64,000 bases of DNA from Pseudomonas marvdashtae (lineage in GTDB: Bacteria > Pseudomonadota > Gammaproteobacteria > Pseudomonadales > Pseudomonadaceae). Made by a program: the position numbers and the translations under genes. The stretch is taken from contig NZ_JABWQX020000001.1 in assembly GCF_014268655.2 (NCBI RefSeq), forward strand, positions 558,001-622,000, written 5' to 3'. Positions 55,505 through 62,947 of the stretch are shown here, in pieces. Position 1 is the stretch's first letter. Each line of letters starts with the position of its first letter. Under the pieces are notes generated by a model that saw only the letters and a program-made list of their open reading frames with translations, had not been told where the DNA came from and did not search any database.

Positions 55505-55718
55505 GCTTTGTTCCGAGGCCTGTGTCTGCCTGTTGGTGAGGGAAAAGGGGCCATTGTCGCGCTGCCGTGTGTACAGCTTGTTTGTTCCAGCCTCCTGTTC
55601 ACCTAATCGCTGCTTTCCGTATTTCATGTAGTCCTTTTCCTATTTTGCAGTTGAGCCCTCTACTCGACCCCGGCTCTCAGCGAGAATGCCCGGTCGCCCC
55701 TCCTGTAGAGAAACGCCG
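55505..55718. other. Gap before vgrG, no gene seen
   Basis: This is the remainder of the 315-bp gap between lipA and vgrG. It holds no convincing ORF or repeat. A vgrG promoter may lie here, but no clear -10/-35 pair was picked out. Confidence 0.4.
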
Positions 55719-57029
55719 ATGTCCGATCCAGCCTGCGAGTTATCATTTCGTCTGGAGATAGCCGGTCTGTCCGAAGCTCTTACCGTCGTGGCCTTCACGG
55801 GCCGTGAAGCCATCAGCGAACCTTTTGTTTTCGAGGTGGAACTGGTGCTCGGCGACCTGACCCTGGACTTGGCGGGATTGCTGTACCGCGACGTATGGTT
55901 GAGTTTCGGGGCGCCGGATCGGGGCATCCACGGACAGCTTCACGAGCTTGTCCACCGGCATGGCGAGGCCTGTCGCGTGCGCATCGGGCCGAAGCTGGCG
56001 TGCCTCGCCCAGCGCTTTAGCCAACGGGTGTTCAATGCTTGTTCGGTGCCGCAGATCATTCGCCAGGTGCTCAAGGGGCATGGCATCAGTGGTCGCAACT
56101 TATGCCTGGACCTGAGCGGCGAATATCCGCCGCAGGATGTGTGTACCCAATATCGAGAATCGGACCTGCACTTCCTCCAACGGGTGTGCGCCCAGGCAGG
56201 GATTCACTTCCATTTCGAACACGCTCGGGATCGGCAGTGCCTGGTTTTCGCTGATACGGTGGTCGGAGTTCCCATCGCCGCCAAAGCGGTTTGCAGCGAT
56301 GAAGGGCAAACCGGCGCAGTGCAGGCCTTCAGGGTACAGGTTGACGCTTCGGGAGTGCCGGTGGCACAAGGTCGCAGCGATCTGATGCACTTGCGTGCCG
56401 AGCAGGTTCTGTCTCTGACCGCACATTCATTCGAAAGACGGAACCAGCGCTGGCGATTGACCAAGGTGGAGCACCGAGGCCAGTCCGGCCTATATGGCAA
56501 CCATTTCCGGGCCATTCCCTGGGAGTGGCCTTTCGTGGCGGACAGGGTGCCAGCCAAGCCCGTCATGGTGAGCAGGCAACGCGGATGGGTCGTGGAGGTC
56601 GACGAACCACCGCTGGCCGGACGAGTGGCGGTTCAGTTCGACTGGGCCTATCAGGGGGAGGGCGCCAGCCCCAGCCATTGTTGGCTGCCATTGGCGCCCG
56701 AGTTGGCGTCGCGCGGTGCGGGGGCCATTCGCGAGGGCACCGAAGTATTGGTGAGTTTTATCGAAGGCGATCCTGATCGGCCTTTGGTCTGCGCATTTCT
56801 CGGCGCTTCTGCCGACGCCCAGACGCCACAGACGGCCTCGTCGGCCCCGTCCTCTCAGGCGTCCTCGGAGCCGTCTGGAGTCGACACTTCCTTGTTGTCC
56901 GCAATCCAGGCAGGCGAGCCGCTGGTCTTGCTTTGCCTGCTGCCCGGCGGGGGACGCTTCAGTCCTTGTGCCGAGCCAGTGTGTACGTGCCGCATGTTGA
57001 CGCGGCACGGCGCGGGCGCTGCTCCATGA
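55719..57029 (+). CDS. Short type VI secretion VgrG spike protein
   Basis: This 436-residue protein has the VgrG N-terminal gp27-like part (ISEPFVFEVELV..., LHELVHRHGEACRVRIGPKLACLAQRFSQRVFN, YRESDLHFLQRVCAQAGIHFHFEH) and the gp5 OB-fold (WVVEVDEPPLAGRVAVQFDWAYQGEGASPSHCWLPLA...VLVSFIEGDPDRPLVCAFL). It then ends within about 75 residues in a Ser/Pro/Ala-rich tail plus a hydrophobic/cysteine-rich end (LVLLCLLPGGG). Full VgrGs usually continue with a beta-helix to about 600 or more residues, so this copy is short. It overlaps the DUF4123 gene (ATGA). No other T6SS gene is in the window. Confidence 0.88.
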   Translation: MSDPACELSFRLEIAGLSEALTVVAFTGREAISEPFVFEVELVLGDLTLDLAGLLYRDVWLSFGAPDRGIHGQLHELVHRHGEACRVRIGPKLACLAQRFSQRVFNACSVPQIIRQVLKGHGISGRNLCLDLSGEYPPQDVCTQYRESDLHFLQRVCAQAGIHFHFEHARDRQCLVFADTVVGVPIAAKAVCSDEGQTGAVQAFRVQVDASGVPVAQGRSDLMHLRAEQVLSLTAHSFERRNQRWRLTKVEHRGQSGLYGNHFRAIPWEWPFVADRVPAKPVMVSRQRGWVVEVDEPPLAGRVAVQFDWAYQGEGASPSHCWLPLAPELASRGAGAIREGTEVLVSFIEGDPDRPLVCAFLGASADAQTPQTASSAPSSQASSEPSGVDTSLLSAIQAGEPLVLLCLLPGGGRFSPCAEPVCTCRMLTRHGAGAAP

Positions 57030-57823
57030 CTGTCGCAATCCTGCCTGGCCCGGCCCCGCAATGGTTGCTGCTCGATGTGCCGGACGCGCCGGAGGCTGCG
57101 CAGCGCCTGCGCGAGCAATTCACAGAGGCGCGACGGTTCCCCCTGCTCGAAGACACCGAGTTCGACGAACTGAAGAAGCACGGCCCGTTGTTGGTGGATT
57201 TACGCCAGTCGCCCGCGCTGGCCAGCCTGTGCCAATTGGACGCCCAGTCCTGGCCAGGGCTGCTATTGGTGAGCGCGACGCCGGTCGAGTCGCTGCTGGC
57301 GCATTTGCGTCGCATGTTGACCGTGACGCTTGGCCTTCACCACAAGGCTTTGTTGAACTATTACAACCCGCACACCGCCAGCTATTTCTTCGATGGTTGC
57401 GATCCTCGGGAGCTCAGCTGCTGGCTCGGGCCGATCAGCGTATTGCGATGGTTCGGTGGTACTTGGGCTGACCGGGCGATGGGCTGCCAAGGTTGGCAAC
57501 AGCTCTCTAATCCAAGGCTGCCGGTGCCGGCGCTGGAGACCGAACATGGTCTCAGCGACCGGCAGCAAATCAGGTTGCAGGAGTGCCTGCTGGAGCGTCA
57601 CGTCTGGCAATGGTCCCGCTCCACGGGGCATGACTATTGGGTGCTCTGGGAGTATCTGCAACAGGGCCGGGCGCTGGGGTTCAGCGAGCAGGCGGTTGTC
57701 GACGGCTGGTTGTGGTTACGTCTGCAATATCCCGATGACCGGCCAGTGCCAGGGCTGGTGGGCGGCTCGCAGCGAGAACGTCTCGATCATCTGCGTCGGC
57801 TGTGGCAGGACGATGAAGGCTGA
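57026..57823 (+). CDS. DUF4123 (Tap/TEC) T6SS adaptor protein
   Basis: This 265-residue protein has the DUF4123 features WLLLDVPDAPEAAQRLREQF, PLLEDTEFDELKKHGPLLVDL, SATPVESLLAHLRRMLTVT, LLNYYNPHTASYFF and WLGPI. Such adaptors load a specific effector onto the VgrG encoded upstream. Here the next gene is a converging MATE transporter 4 bp away, so no cargo effector or immunity gene follows. Confidence 0.88.
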   Translation: MTVAILPGPAPQWLLLDVPDAPEAAQRLREQFTEARRFPLLEDTEFDELKKHGPLLVDLRQSPALASLCQLDAQSWPGLLLVSATPVESLLAHLRRMLTVTLGLHHKALLNYYNPHTASYFFDGCDPRELSCWLGPISVLRWFGGTWADRAMGCQGWQQLSNPRLPVPALETEHGLSDRQQIRLQECLLERHVWQWSRSTGHDYWVLWEYLQQGRALGFSEQAVVDGWLWLRLQYPDDRPVPGLVGGSQRERLDHLRRLWQDDEG

Positions 57824-57827
57824 GCCG

Positions 57828-59177
57828 TCATCGAGCGGCAGCGTCGAGCCAGCCATCACGCCGGTGCAAGCGCCAGGCGACGGCGCCGAGCGTCAGGCTG
57901 CGCAATACCATGAACGACAGGAAGCTGATCCACAGTCCGTGGTTACCCAGTCCTTGCAGCGCCCAGGCGAATGGCAACGCCAGCAACAGCGTCAGCAGCA
58001 TGCCGTTGCGCATTTCCCGGGCGCGGGTGGCGCCGATGAACAAGCCATCGAGCAAATAGCTCCACACCGCAATCAACGGCAGCGCCGCGAGGTAAGGCAC
58101 GTAGTGGTAGGCGGTGTCGCGCACATCGGGGATGTTGGTTTGCATATCGATGAATAAATGCCCAGCAAGCAGAAACAGCAAGGCAAATCCGACGCTTGCG
58201 ATGAGCGACCAGCCGCAGGCGACCACCAGCGAGCGGCGCAGGGCCAGGCGATTCCGGGCGCCGATGGCGTGGCCACACAGCGCCTCGACGGCGTGGGCCA
58301 GGCCGTCCAGGGCATGGGCGGTCAACAGCAAGCCATTGAGCAGCAGGGCGTTTGCCGCCACCGTCGCATCCCCCAGGCGGGCGCCTTGCACGGTGATCAG
58401 GAAAAATACCGATTGCAGGATCAGGCTGCGGATGAAAATGTCCCGGTTCACCGCCAGCAATGGTCGCCAGCTCTGCCACAACCCCAGGGCCGCCCAGGCG
58501 ATTCGTCCTGGCCAGGCGCGCAACGTGTGGCGGGCCAGGGCCAAGCCCACCAGCGCGCCCGTCCACTCGGCAATGACTGACGCCCGCGCCGAACCGGTCA
58601 CGCCCCAATCCAGACCAATGACGAACCAGAGGTTCAAGGCGATGTTCACCAGATTGGTGACCAGCAGGATCACCAATGGCGCGCGAGCATTCTGGGCGCC
58701 GAGAAACCAGCCCACCAGCGCGTAGCTGGCCAACGCCGCGGGCAGGCCGAAGAGTCGGGTGTGAAAGAAATCCCGCGTCAGCTGATCGAGTTCGGCCGAT
58801 GGCTGCATGAAATGCAACGCGACGTCGCTCAGCGGCACGCCCACCGCGCCGAGCACAATCGCCAGCCCCATCGCCAGCAGCAGTCCTTGCAGCAACACCT
58901 GCCGCAACGCCGCCCCGTCACCCCGCCCGGCTGCCTGGGCGGCGAACCCGGTGGTGCCCATGCGCAGGAAACCCATGGCCCAGGCCAATACGGTATACAG
59001 ACTCGCCCCGACGGCCACCGCGCCCAATTGATGGGCGTGCGGCAAGTGGCCGATGACGGTGCTGTCGACCAGCGCTACCAGCGGCACGGATATGTTCGAG
59101 AGAATCATCGGCGCGGCCAGCGCCCATACCCGGCGATGGGTGAGGCGGTCGCGCCAGTCAGCGATCAGGTTGGACAT
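57828..59177 (-). CDS. MATE-family multidrug/cation antiporter, DinF group
   Basis: This is a 449-residue protein with 12 membrane segments. LAAPMILSNISVPLVALVDSTVIGHL at the N-terminus and GFLRMGTTGFAAQAAGRGDG are MATE/DinF hallmarks. Family members export toxic compounds using Na+ or H+ gradients. It is not obviously part of an operon. Intact length. Confidence 0.93.
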   Translation of the reverse strand: MSNLIADWRDRLTHRRVWALAAPMILSNISVPLVALVDSTVIGHLPHAHQLGAVAVGASLYTVLAWAMGFLRMGTTGFAAQAAGRGDGAALRQVLLQGLLLAMGLAIVLGAVGVPLSDVALHFMQPSAELDQLTRDFFHTRLFGLPAALASYALVGWFLGAQNARAPLVILLVTNLVNIALNLWFVIGLDWGVTGSARASVIAEWTGALVGLALARHTLRAWPGRIAWAALGLWQSWRPLLAVNRDIFIRSLILQSVFFLITVQGARLGDATVAANALLLNGLLLTAHALDGLAHAVEALCGHAIGARNRLALRRSLVVACGWSLIASVGFALLFLLAGHLFIDMQTNIPDVRDTAYHYVPYLAALPLIAVWSYLLDGLFIGATRAREMRNGMLLTLLLALPFAWALQGLGNHGLWISFLSFMVLRSLTLGAVAWRLHRRDGWLDAAAR

Positions 59178-59243
59178 GGTGGCTCCTGGATGGAGCGCGA
59201 TTGTAGCGGCTTCCAGTTGATCGTTCCTCTGCGTTCGGACTCA

Positions 59244-59275
59244 TTGTGGCGAGGGGATTTATCGCCTCGCCACAA
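59244..59275. repeat. Single short REP hairpin (GTGGCGAGGGGATTTATC type)
   Basis: The inverted repeat TTGTGGCGAGG.../...CCTCGCCACAA has 11-bp arms and lies between two genes on the same strand. It is related to the larger REP pairs and to the half-element at 22436-22480. Confidence 0.8.
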
Positions 59276-59304
59276 TGGTATGCGGCTCGGGATCGATCAG
59301 AGCT

Positions 59305-59598
59305 TTAGTGAATGATCCAACTCAACAACCACAGCCCCAGTACCAGCCAGATGATGCCCATCACAATCGACGCCCGCATGAACGCGCGGATCGCCGAATA
59401 CAGCAGCATCAGGCCGAGGATCAGCGCGATGATGCTGATGATCGACGTGTCCATGCCGAGGGTGCGGGACAAGCCATCGACGAAGTTGCCGCCGGCATTG
59501 GCCAGGGTATTGAACAGGCCGCTGAGCAGATCGACGATAAAACGGATCACCGAACCGAGCGCCTGGCCAAGCCATTCGAAAAAGCTTTCTACCTGCAT
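59305..59598 (-). CDS. Small membrane protein of unknown function
   Basis: This 97-residue protein opens with an amphipathic segment (MQVESFFEWLGQALGSVIRFIVDLLSGLF) followed by two hydrophobic segments (IISIIALILGLMLLYSAI and IVMGIIWLVLGLWLLSWII). ATG 59598 is preceded by AGGATG. Not recognised; codon use is ordinary for the genome and the frame is clean, so it is probably real. Confidence 0.65.
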   Translation of the reverse strand: MQVESFFEWLGQALGSVIRFIVDLLSGLFNTLANAGGNFVDGLSRTLGMDTSIISIIALILGLMLLYSAIRAFMRASIVMGIIWLVLGLWLLSWIIH

Positions 59599-59761
59599 GT
59601 GTGCATCCTGATGAAGGGGGATCGAAATCGAGCCTGGGCTCCTGATAGTAGGAGCGATGGAGGCTGCGATGGTTCGATTATGGGGTATTTCGCCGCTTCG
59701 TACCGAGACGCTTGCCTTCCCCCCATCATCCCCCGAAGCTATGCGCATTCAGGAGAGCCCG

Positions 59762-60070
59762 ATGAACCTTGTTGAACTGACCGAACGCCTGCACGCCATA
59801 CGTGACCGTAACGATTGGCGGCAATTTCACAGCCCGAAAAACCTCGCCATGGCCGCCAGTGTGGAGATGGCTGAGCTGGTGGAGATCTTCCAATGGTTGA
59901 CCGAGGACCAGTCGCGCCAATTGCCGGGGGATAAACTGGCCCATGCCGGGCAGGAGATCGGCGATATCGTGTTGTATCTGCTGTTGCTTTGCAGCGAGCT
60001 GGGGCTGGACATGGACGCCGTGGTACGCAGCAAGTTGGCCGACAGCGAGCGGCGGTTCGCCAATGAGTGA
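59762..60070 (+). CDS. MazG-like nucleotide pyrophosphohydrolase
   Basis: This 102-residue all-helical protein has the metal-binding pattern EMAELVEIFQW...EIGDIVLYLLLL (ExxE then ExxD) of the MazG/dCTPase superfamily. It probably cleans up abnormal nucleoside triphosphates. AGGAGA precedes ATG 59762. The last eight bases overlap the cmoM start. Confidence 0.9.
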   Translation: MNLVELTERLHAIRDRNDWRQFHSPKNLAMAASVEMAELVEIFQWLTEDQSRQLPGDKLAHAGQEIGDIVLYLLLLCSELGLDMDAVVRSKLADSERRFANE

Positions 60071-60812
60071 CCGTCATTTCGATCAGCTCGCCACGCGCTT
60101 CGCTGAAAAAATCTACGGCGGCGCCAAGGGCGCGATTCGTCTGGCCGTGCTCCAGGCCGATCTGCTTGAAACCTTGCCAGACCGCCCGCTGCGGGTATTG
60201 GACATTGGCGCGGGGCTTGGACACATGTCGTTGTGGCTGGCCGAGCGGGGCCATCAGGTCACCCTGGCCGAGCCGGCCGAGCCCATGCTCGAAGGCGCCC
60301 GCCAGCGGTTTGCCGAGGCCGGCCAGAGCGCGACGTTCATCCAGGCGCCGTGGCAGGACCTGCTCGGCCAGCTCCCCGAGCCTTACGACCTGGTGCTGTG
60401 CCATGCGGTGCTCGAATGGCTGGCCGAGCCTCACGCGATCCTGCCCGTGCTGCATCAACTGACGGTGCCCGGCGGCTGGTTGTCCCTGGCCTTCTACAAC
60501 CGTGACGCGCTGGTTTATCGCAACCTGCTCAAGGGGCATTTTCGAAAACTGCGCAAAAACGACATGGCCGGCGAAAAACAGAGCCTGACGCCGCAACAAC
60601 CCCTTGATCCGCGGGAATTGGCGGCGCAACTTGAAGACTTGTGGCAGGTCGAAATCCAGAGTGGCGTGCGGGTTTTTCATGACTACATGCCGGTGGAGTT
60701 CCAGGGGCGCGTAGAGCTCGCGCAGTTATTGGAAATGGAACTGGCCCACCGTCGCCATCCGGCGTTTGCCGGTTTGGGACGTTATCTGCACTGGGTCTGC
60801 CGTCCGGTGTGA
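60063..60812 (+). CDS. cmoM: tRNA 5-carboxymethoxyuridine methyltransferase
   Basis: This 249-residue SAM-dependent methyltransferase methylates cmo5U34 to the ester in certain tRNAs. DRHFDQLATRFAEKIYGGAKGAIRLAVLQADL and the SAM motif VLDIGAGLGHMSLWLAERG, with CHAVLEWLAEP and SLAFYNRDALVYRNLLKGHF, are typical of CmoM (SmtA). It is coupled to the MazG-like gene. Confidence 0.93.
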   Translation: MSDRHFDQLATRFAEKIYGGAKGAIRLAVLQADLLETLPDRPLRVLDIGAGLGHMSLWLAERGHQVTLAEPAEPMLEGARQRFAEAGQSATFIQAPWQDLLGQLPEPYDLVLCHAVLEWLAEPHAILPVLHQLTVPGGWLSLAFYNRDALVYRNLLKGHFRKLRKNDMAGEKQSLTPQQPLDPRELAAQLEDLWQVEIQSGVRVFHDYMPVEFQGRVELAQLLEMELAHRRHPAFAGLGRYLHWVCRPV

Positions 60813-60824
60813 CTGGAGAGCGAA

Positions 60825-61433
60825 ATGAAAGGTCGTTCAGGGTTATTGGTGTTGTGCCTGGGACTGGCAGCCTGCCAGGGCAGCAACCCGTATGTGGCGA
60901 CATCCAATCCGTTGCCGCCGGCTCCGCCGGAGGCCGCCAAGGTGTTCGATCGCAGCGCCTATCCGGCGCCGCCCCGTGACTATGGGCGCTACCGCAGTTG
61001 GGCCTGGCTCAATGGTCGGCTGCCACCCGGCACGGCCTGGGCGGATTCGGCCCAAGTGGCCGAGGCGGTGAGCGAAGCCCTGGACCAGCGTGGCCTGCGC
61101 CCGCTGCATGACAATCGGCCGGCGGACCTTTTCGTCAGCGCCGACCTGCGCCTGGAGACTCGCATCCGCCAGGTTCGGGAAGATTATGATTCGGGTTATT
61201 ACGGCGGCTACAACCGCTACGGCCCAGGCTACGGCATGTACAACACCGTTCCGATGGTGCGCACCTACCAGGAACAGGTCGTGGTGGTTCGGGTGGACCT
61301 GTTCGATGCCCGCAATGGCCAGCCGGTATGGAGCGCCAGTGCCGAGACGAGCCAGCGAGGCGATCAAAGCGAGCGCACCGACGCCATTCGTGAAGCAGTG
61401 GAAAAGGCCATGTCGGCTTATCCCCCCAGTTGA
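60825..61433 (+). CDS. DUF4136 lipoprotein, copy 1
   Basis: This 202-residue lipoprotein has a leader with lipobox LAAC ([16 protein letters not shown]). The DUF4136 core has [47 protein letters not shown] and [20 protein letters not shown], with a Tyr/Gly-rich loop ([16 protein letters not shown]). Function unknown; envelope-located. Followed after 20 bp by a second member of the same family. Confidence 0.9.
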   Translation: MKGRSGLLVLCLGLAACQGSNPYVATSNPLPPAPPEAAKVFDRSAYPAPPRDYGRYRSWAWLNGRLPPGTAWADSAQVAEAVSEALDQRGLRPLHDNRPADLFVSADLRLETRIRQVREDYDSGYYGGYNRYGPGYGMYNTVPMVRTYQEQVVVVRVDLFDARNGQPVWSASAETSQRGDQSERTDAIREAVEKAMSAYPPS

Positions 61434-61453
61434 TTACGCAACGGAGAAAAACC

Positions 61454-62011
61454 ATGTTTCGCCGTCTTGCCTTGTTTGCCCTTGTCCTGTTGCTTGGCGC
61501 CTGTGCTTCCAATCAGGTCAACCATGATTTCGACACCAGCCGCGATTTCGCCGCCTACCGCAGCTGGAGCTGGAAAGAGCCGGCGTTGCAGTATCGCCCC
61601 GACGACCCACGCATCCAGAGCGACCTGACCGAGCAGCGGATCCGCCAGGCCGTCGCCGATCAACTTGACCAGCGTGGCCTGCGTCCGGCGCCTGCCGGTG
61701 CCCGGGGCGATGTGCAAGTCCAGGCCTACCTGATCGTCGAGGATCGCCAGCAGCAAGTGACGACCAATTACGGTGGCGGTTGGGGCGGTCCTTGGAATGG
61801 TTACTGGGGCGGGCCGATGTACAACGAAACCCGCAACGTCAGCTACAAGGTCGCGACGGTGCAGATCGATCTGCTCGATGGCAAGGACGGCAAGCTGGTG
61901 TGGCGCGGCAGCGATGAGCAACTGCTGAGCAATTCGCCCAACCCGACCGATCGCAGCACCAAGGTGCGCGAGACAGTGGGGCGGATCCTGTCCAATTATC
62001 CGCCGCGCTGA
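61454..62011 (+). CDS. DUF4136 lipoprotein, copy 2
   Basis: This 185-residue lipoprotein has lipobox LGAC (LFALVLLLGACASNQ). It shares the core [54 protein letters not shown], a Gly/Trp-rich loop and VQIDLLDGKDGKLVWRGS with the preceding gene, so the pair arose by tandem duplication with considerable divergence. ACGGAG stands upstream of ATG 61454. Confidence 0.9.
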   Translation: MFRRLALFALVLLLGACASNQVNHDFDTSRDFAAYRSWSWKEPALQYRPDDPRIQSDLTEQRIRQAVADQLDQRGLRPAPAGARGDVQVQAYLIVEDRQQQVTTNYGGGWGGPWNGYWGGPMYNETRNVSYKVATVQIDLLDGKDGKLVWRGSDEQLLSNSPNPTDRSTKVRETVGRILSNYPPR

Positions 62012-62024
62012 CCGTGAAAATTCT

Positions 62025-62054
62025 TGTCGGGAGCGAGCAGATTCGCTCCCGACA
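62025..62054. terminator. Hairpin after the DUF4136 pair
   Basis: The arms are TGTCGGGAGCGA (62025-62036) and TCGCTCCCGACA (62043-62054). It lies between two converging genes and probably acts as a terminator, though there is no long T-run. Confidence 0.6.
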
Positions 62055-62083
62055 GAGGATTTATCGCCAAAACCGTCTGTTGC

Positions 62084-62947
62084 TCAAGCCACCGCCGGCC
62101 GCCACGTCCCGATCATATGCTCCAGCTCCCCAGCGCCTACCAATCGCAGCTTCCCGCTGGACCCCGCGGCGCTCGCCAGCAGTGTCACTTCGCTGGGAAG
62201 GCGTACCGGTTTCTTGAAGGTCACGTCGATCTCGATGTTGGCCTCGGGCAAATGGTCATCCAGCGCCGCCAAGGTCCGCGCCTTGTTCCATAGGCCGTGG
62301 GCAATGGCGCTAGGGAAACCGAACAGACGGGCGCTGGCGCTGCTCAGGTGGATCGGATTGTAGTCACCCGACACTTTCGCGTATTGCCGGCCAATGTCAG
62401 CCGGTGCGGTCCAGCGCGCCACTTCGGCCAACTCGTGGTCGACCTGCGGAGGGTCTTCGACCAAGGCACCATCAAGCTGGACGCCCTTGCACAACATCTG
62501 GCTTTCGGCCTCCCACAGCGGTCCCAATTGATCCTCGATACGGGTCACCAGATCGAACACCGCACCCTTGGCATGGGCTTGCAGGTTTTCGACATTGACG
62601 CTGGCCCGTACCTGACCGACCCCGCCCATGGGCCGCAGCACGCGGATGCGATTGCTCAGGTGGATCAGCCCCAGCAGCGGGAACGGAAAGTCCCGGTCGG
62701 TCAATAATCGCATTTGCAGGGCGAACGCCAGGACGTGCGGATAAGTCGGCGGCAGCAGCCCGCTTTCAGCGAAACCGCAGACCTTGCGATACGCCGCCAG
62801 GCGTTGCTGATCGACTTGGATCATCTGGCGCAGTCCAACGTCCGGCAACGTGGTACCGGTGATCTTGCGGCGTGTCGCGGCCTTTGCGTACAGCCCGGAC
62901 ATCGACGGCGCGGCGGTTATTTCATGCCATTGGATCGTCATGGTCAT
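62084..62947 (-). CDS. MaoC-like (R)-hydratase/dehydratase, double hot-dog type
   Basis: This is a 287-residue protein. The C-terminal half carries the hydratase 2 motif YAKVSGDYNPIHLSSASARLFGFPSAIAHGLWNKA with catalytic Asp and His; the N-terminal half is a second, degenerate hot-dog domain. It probably dehydrates (R)-3-hydroxyacyl thioesters. The start (62947) overlaps the stop of the FabG-like gene (ATGA), so the two enzymes likely act on the same intermediate in sequence. Confidence 0.9.
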   Translation of the reverse strand: MTMTIQWHEITAAPSMSGLYAKAATRRKITGTTLPDVGLRQMIQVDQQRLAAYRKVCGFAESGLLPPTYPHVLAFALQMRLLTDRDFPFPLLGLIHLSNRIRVLRPMGGVGQVRASVNVENLQAHAKGAVFDLVTRIEDQLGPLWEAESQMLCKGVQLDGALVEDPPQVDHELAEVARWTAPADIGRQYAKVSGDYNPIHLSSASARLFGFPSAIAHGLWNKARTLAALDDHLPEANIEIDVTFKKPVRLPSEVTLLASAAGSSGKLRLVGAGELEHMIGTWRPAVA

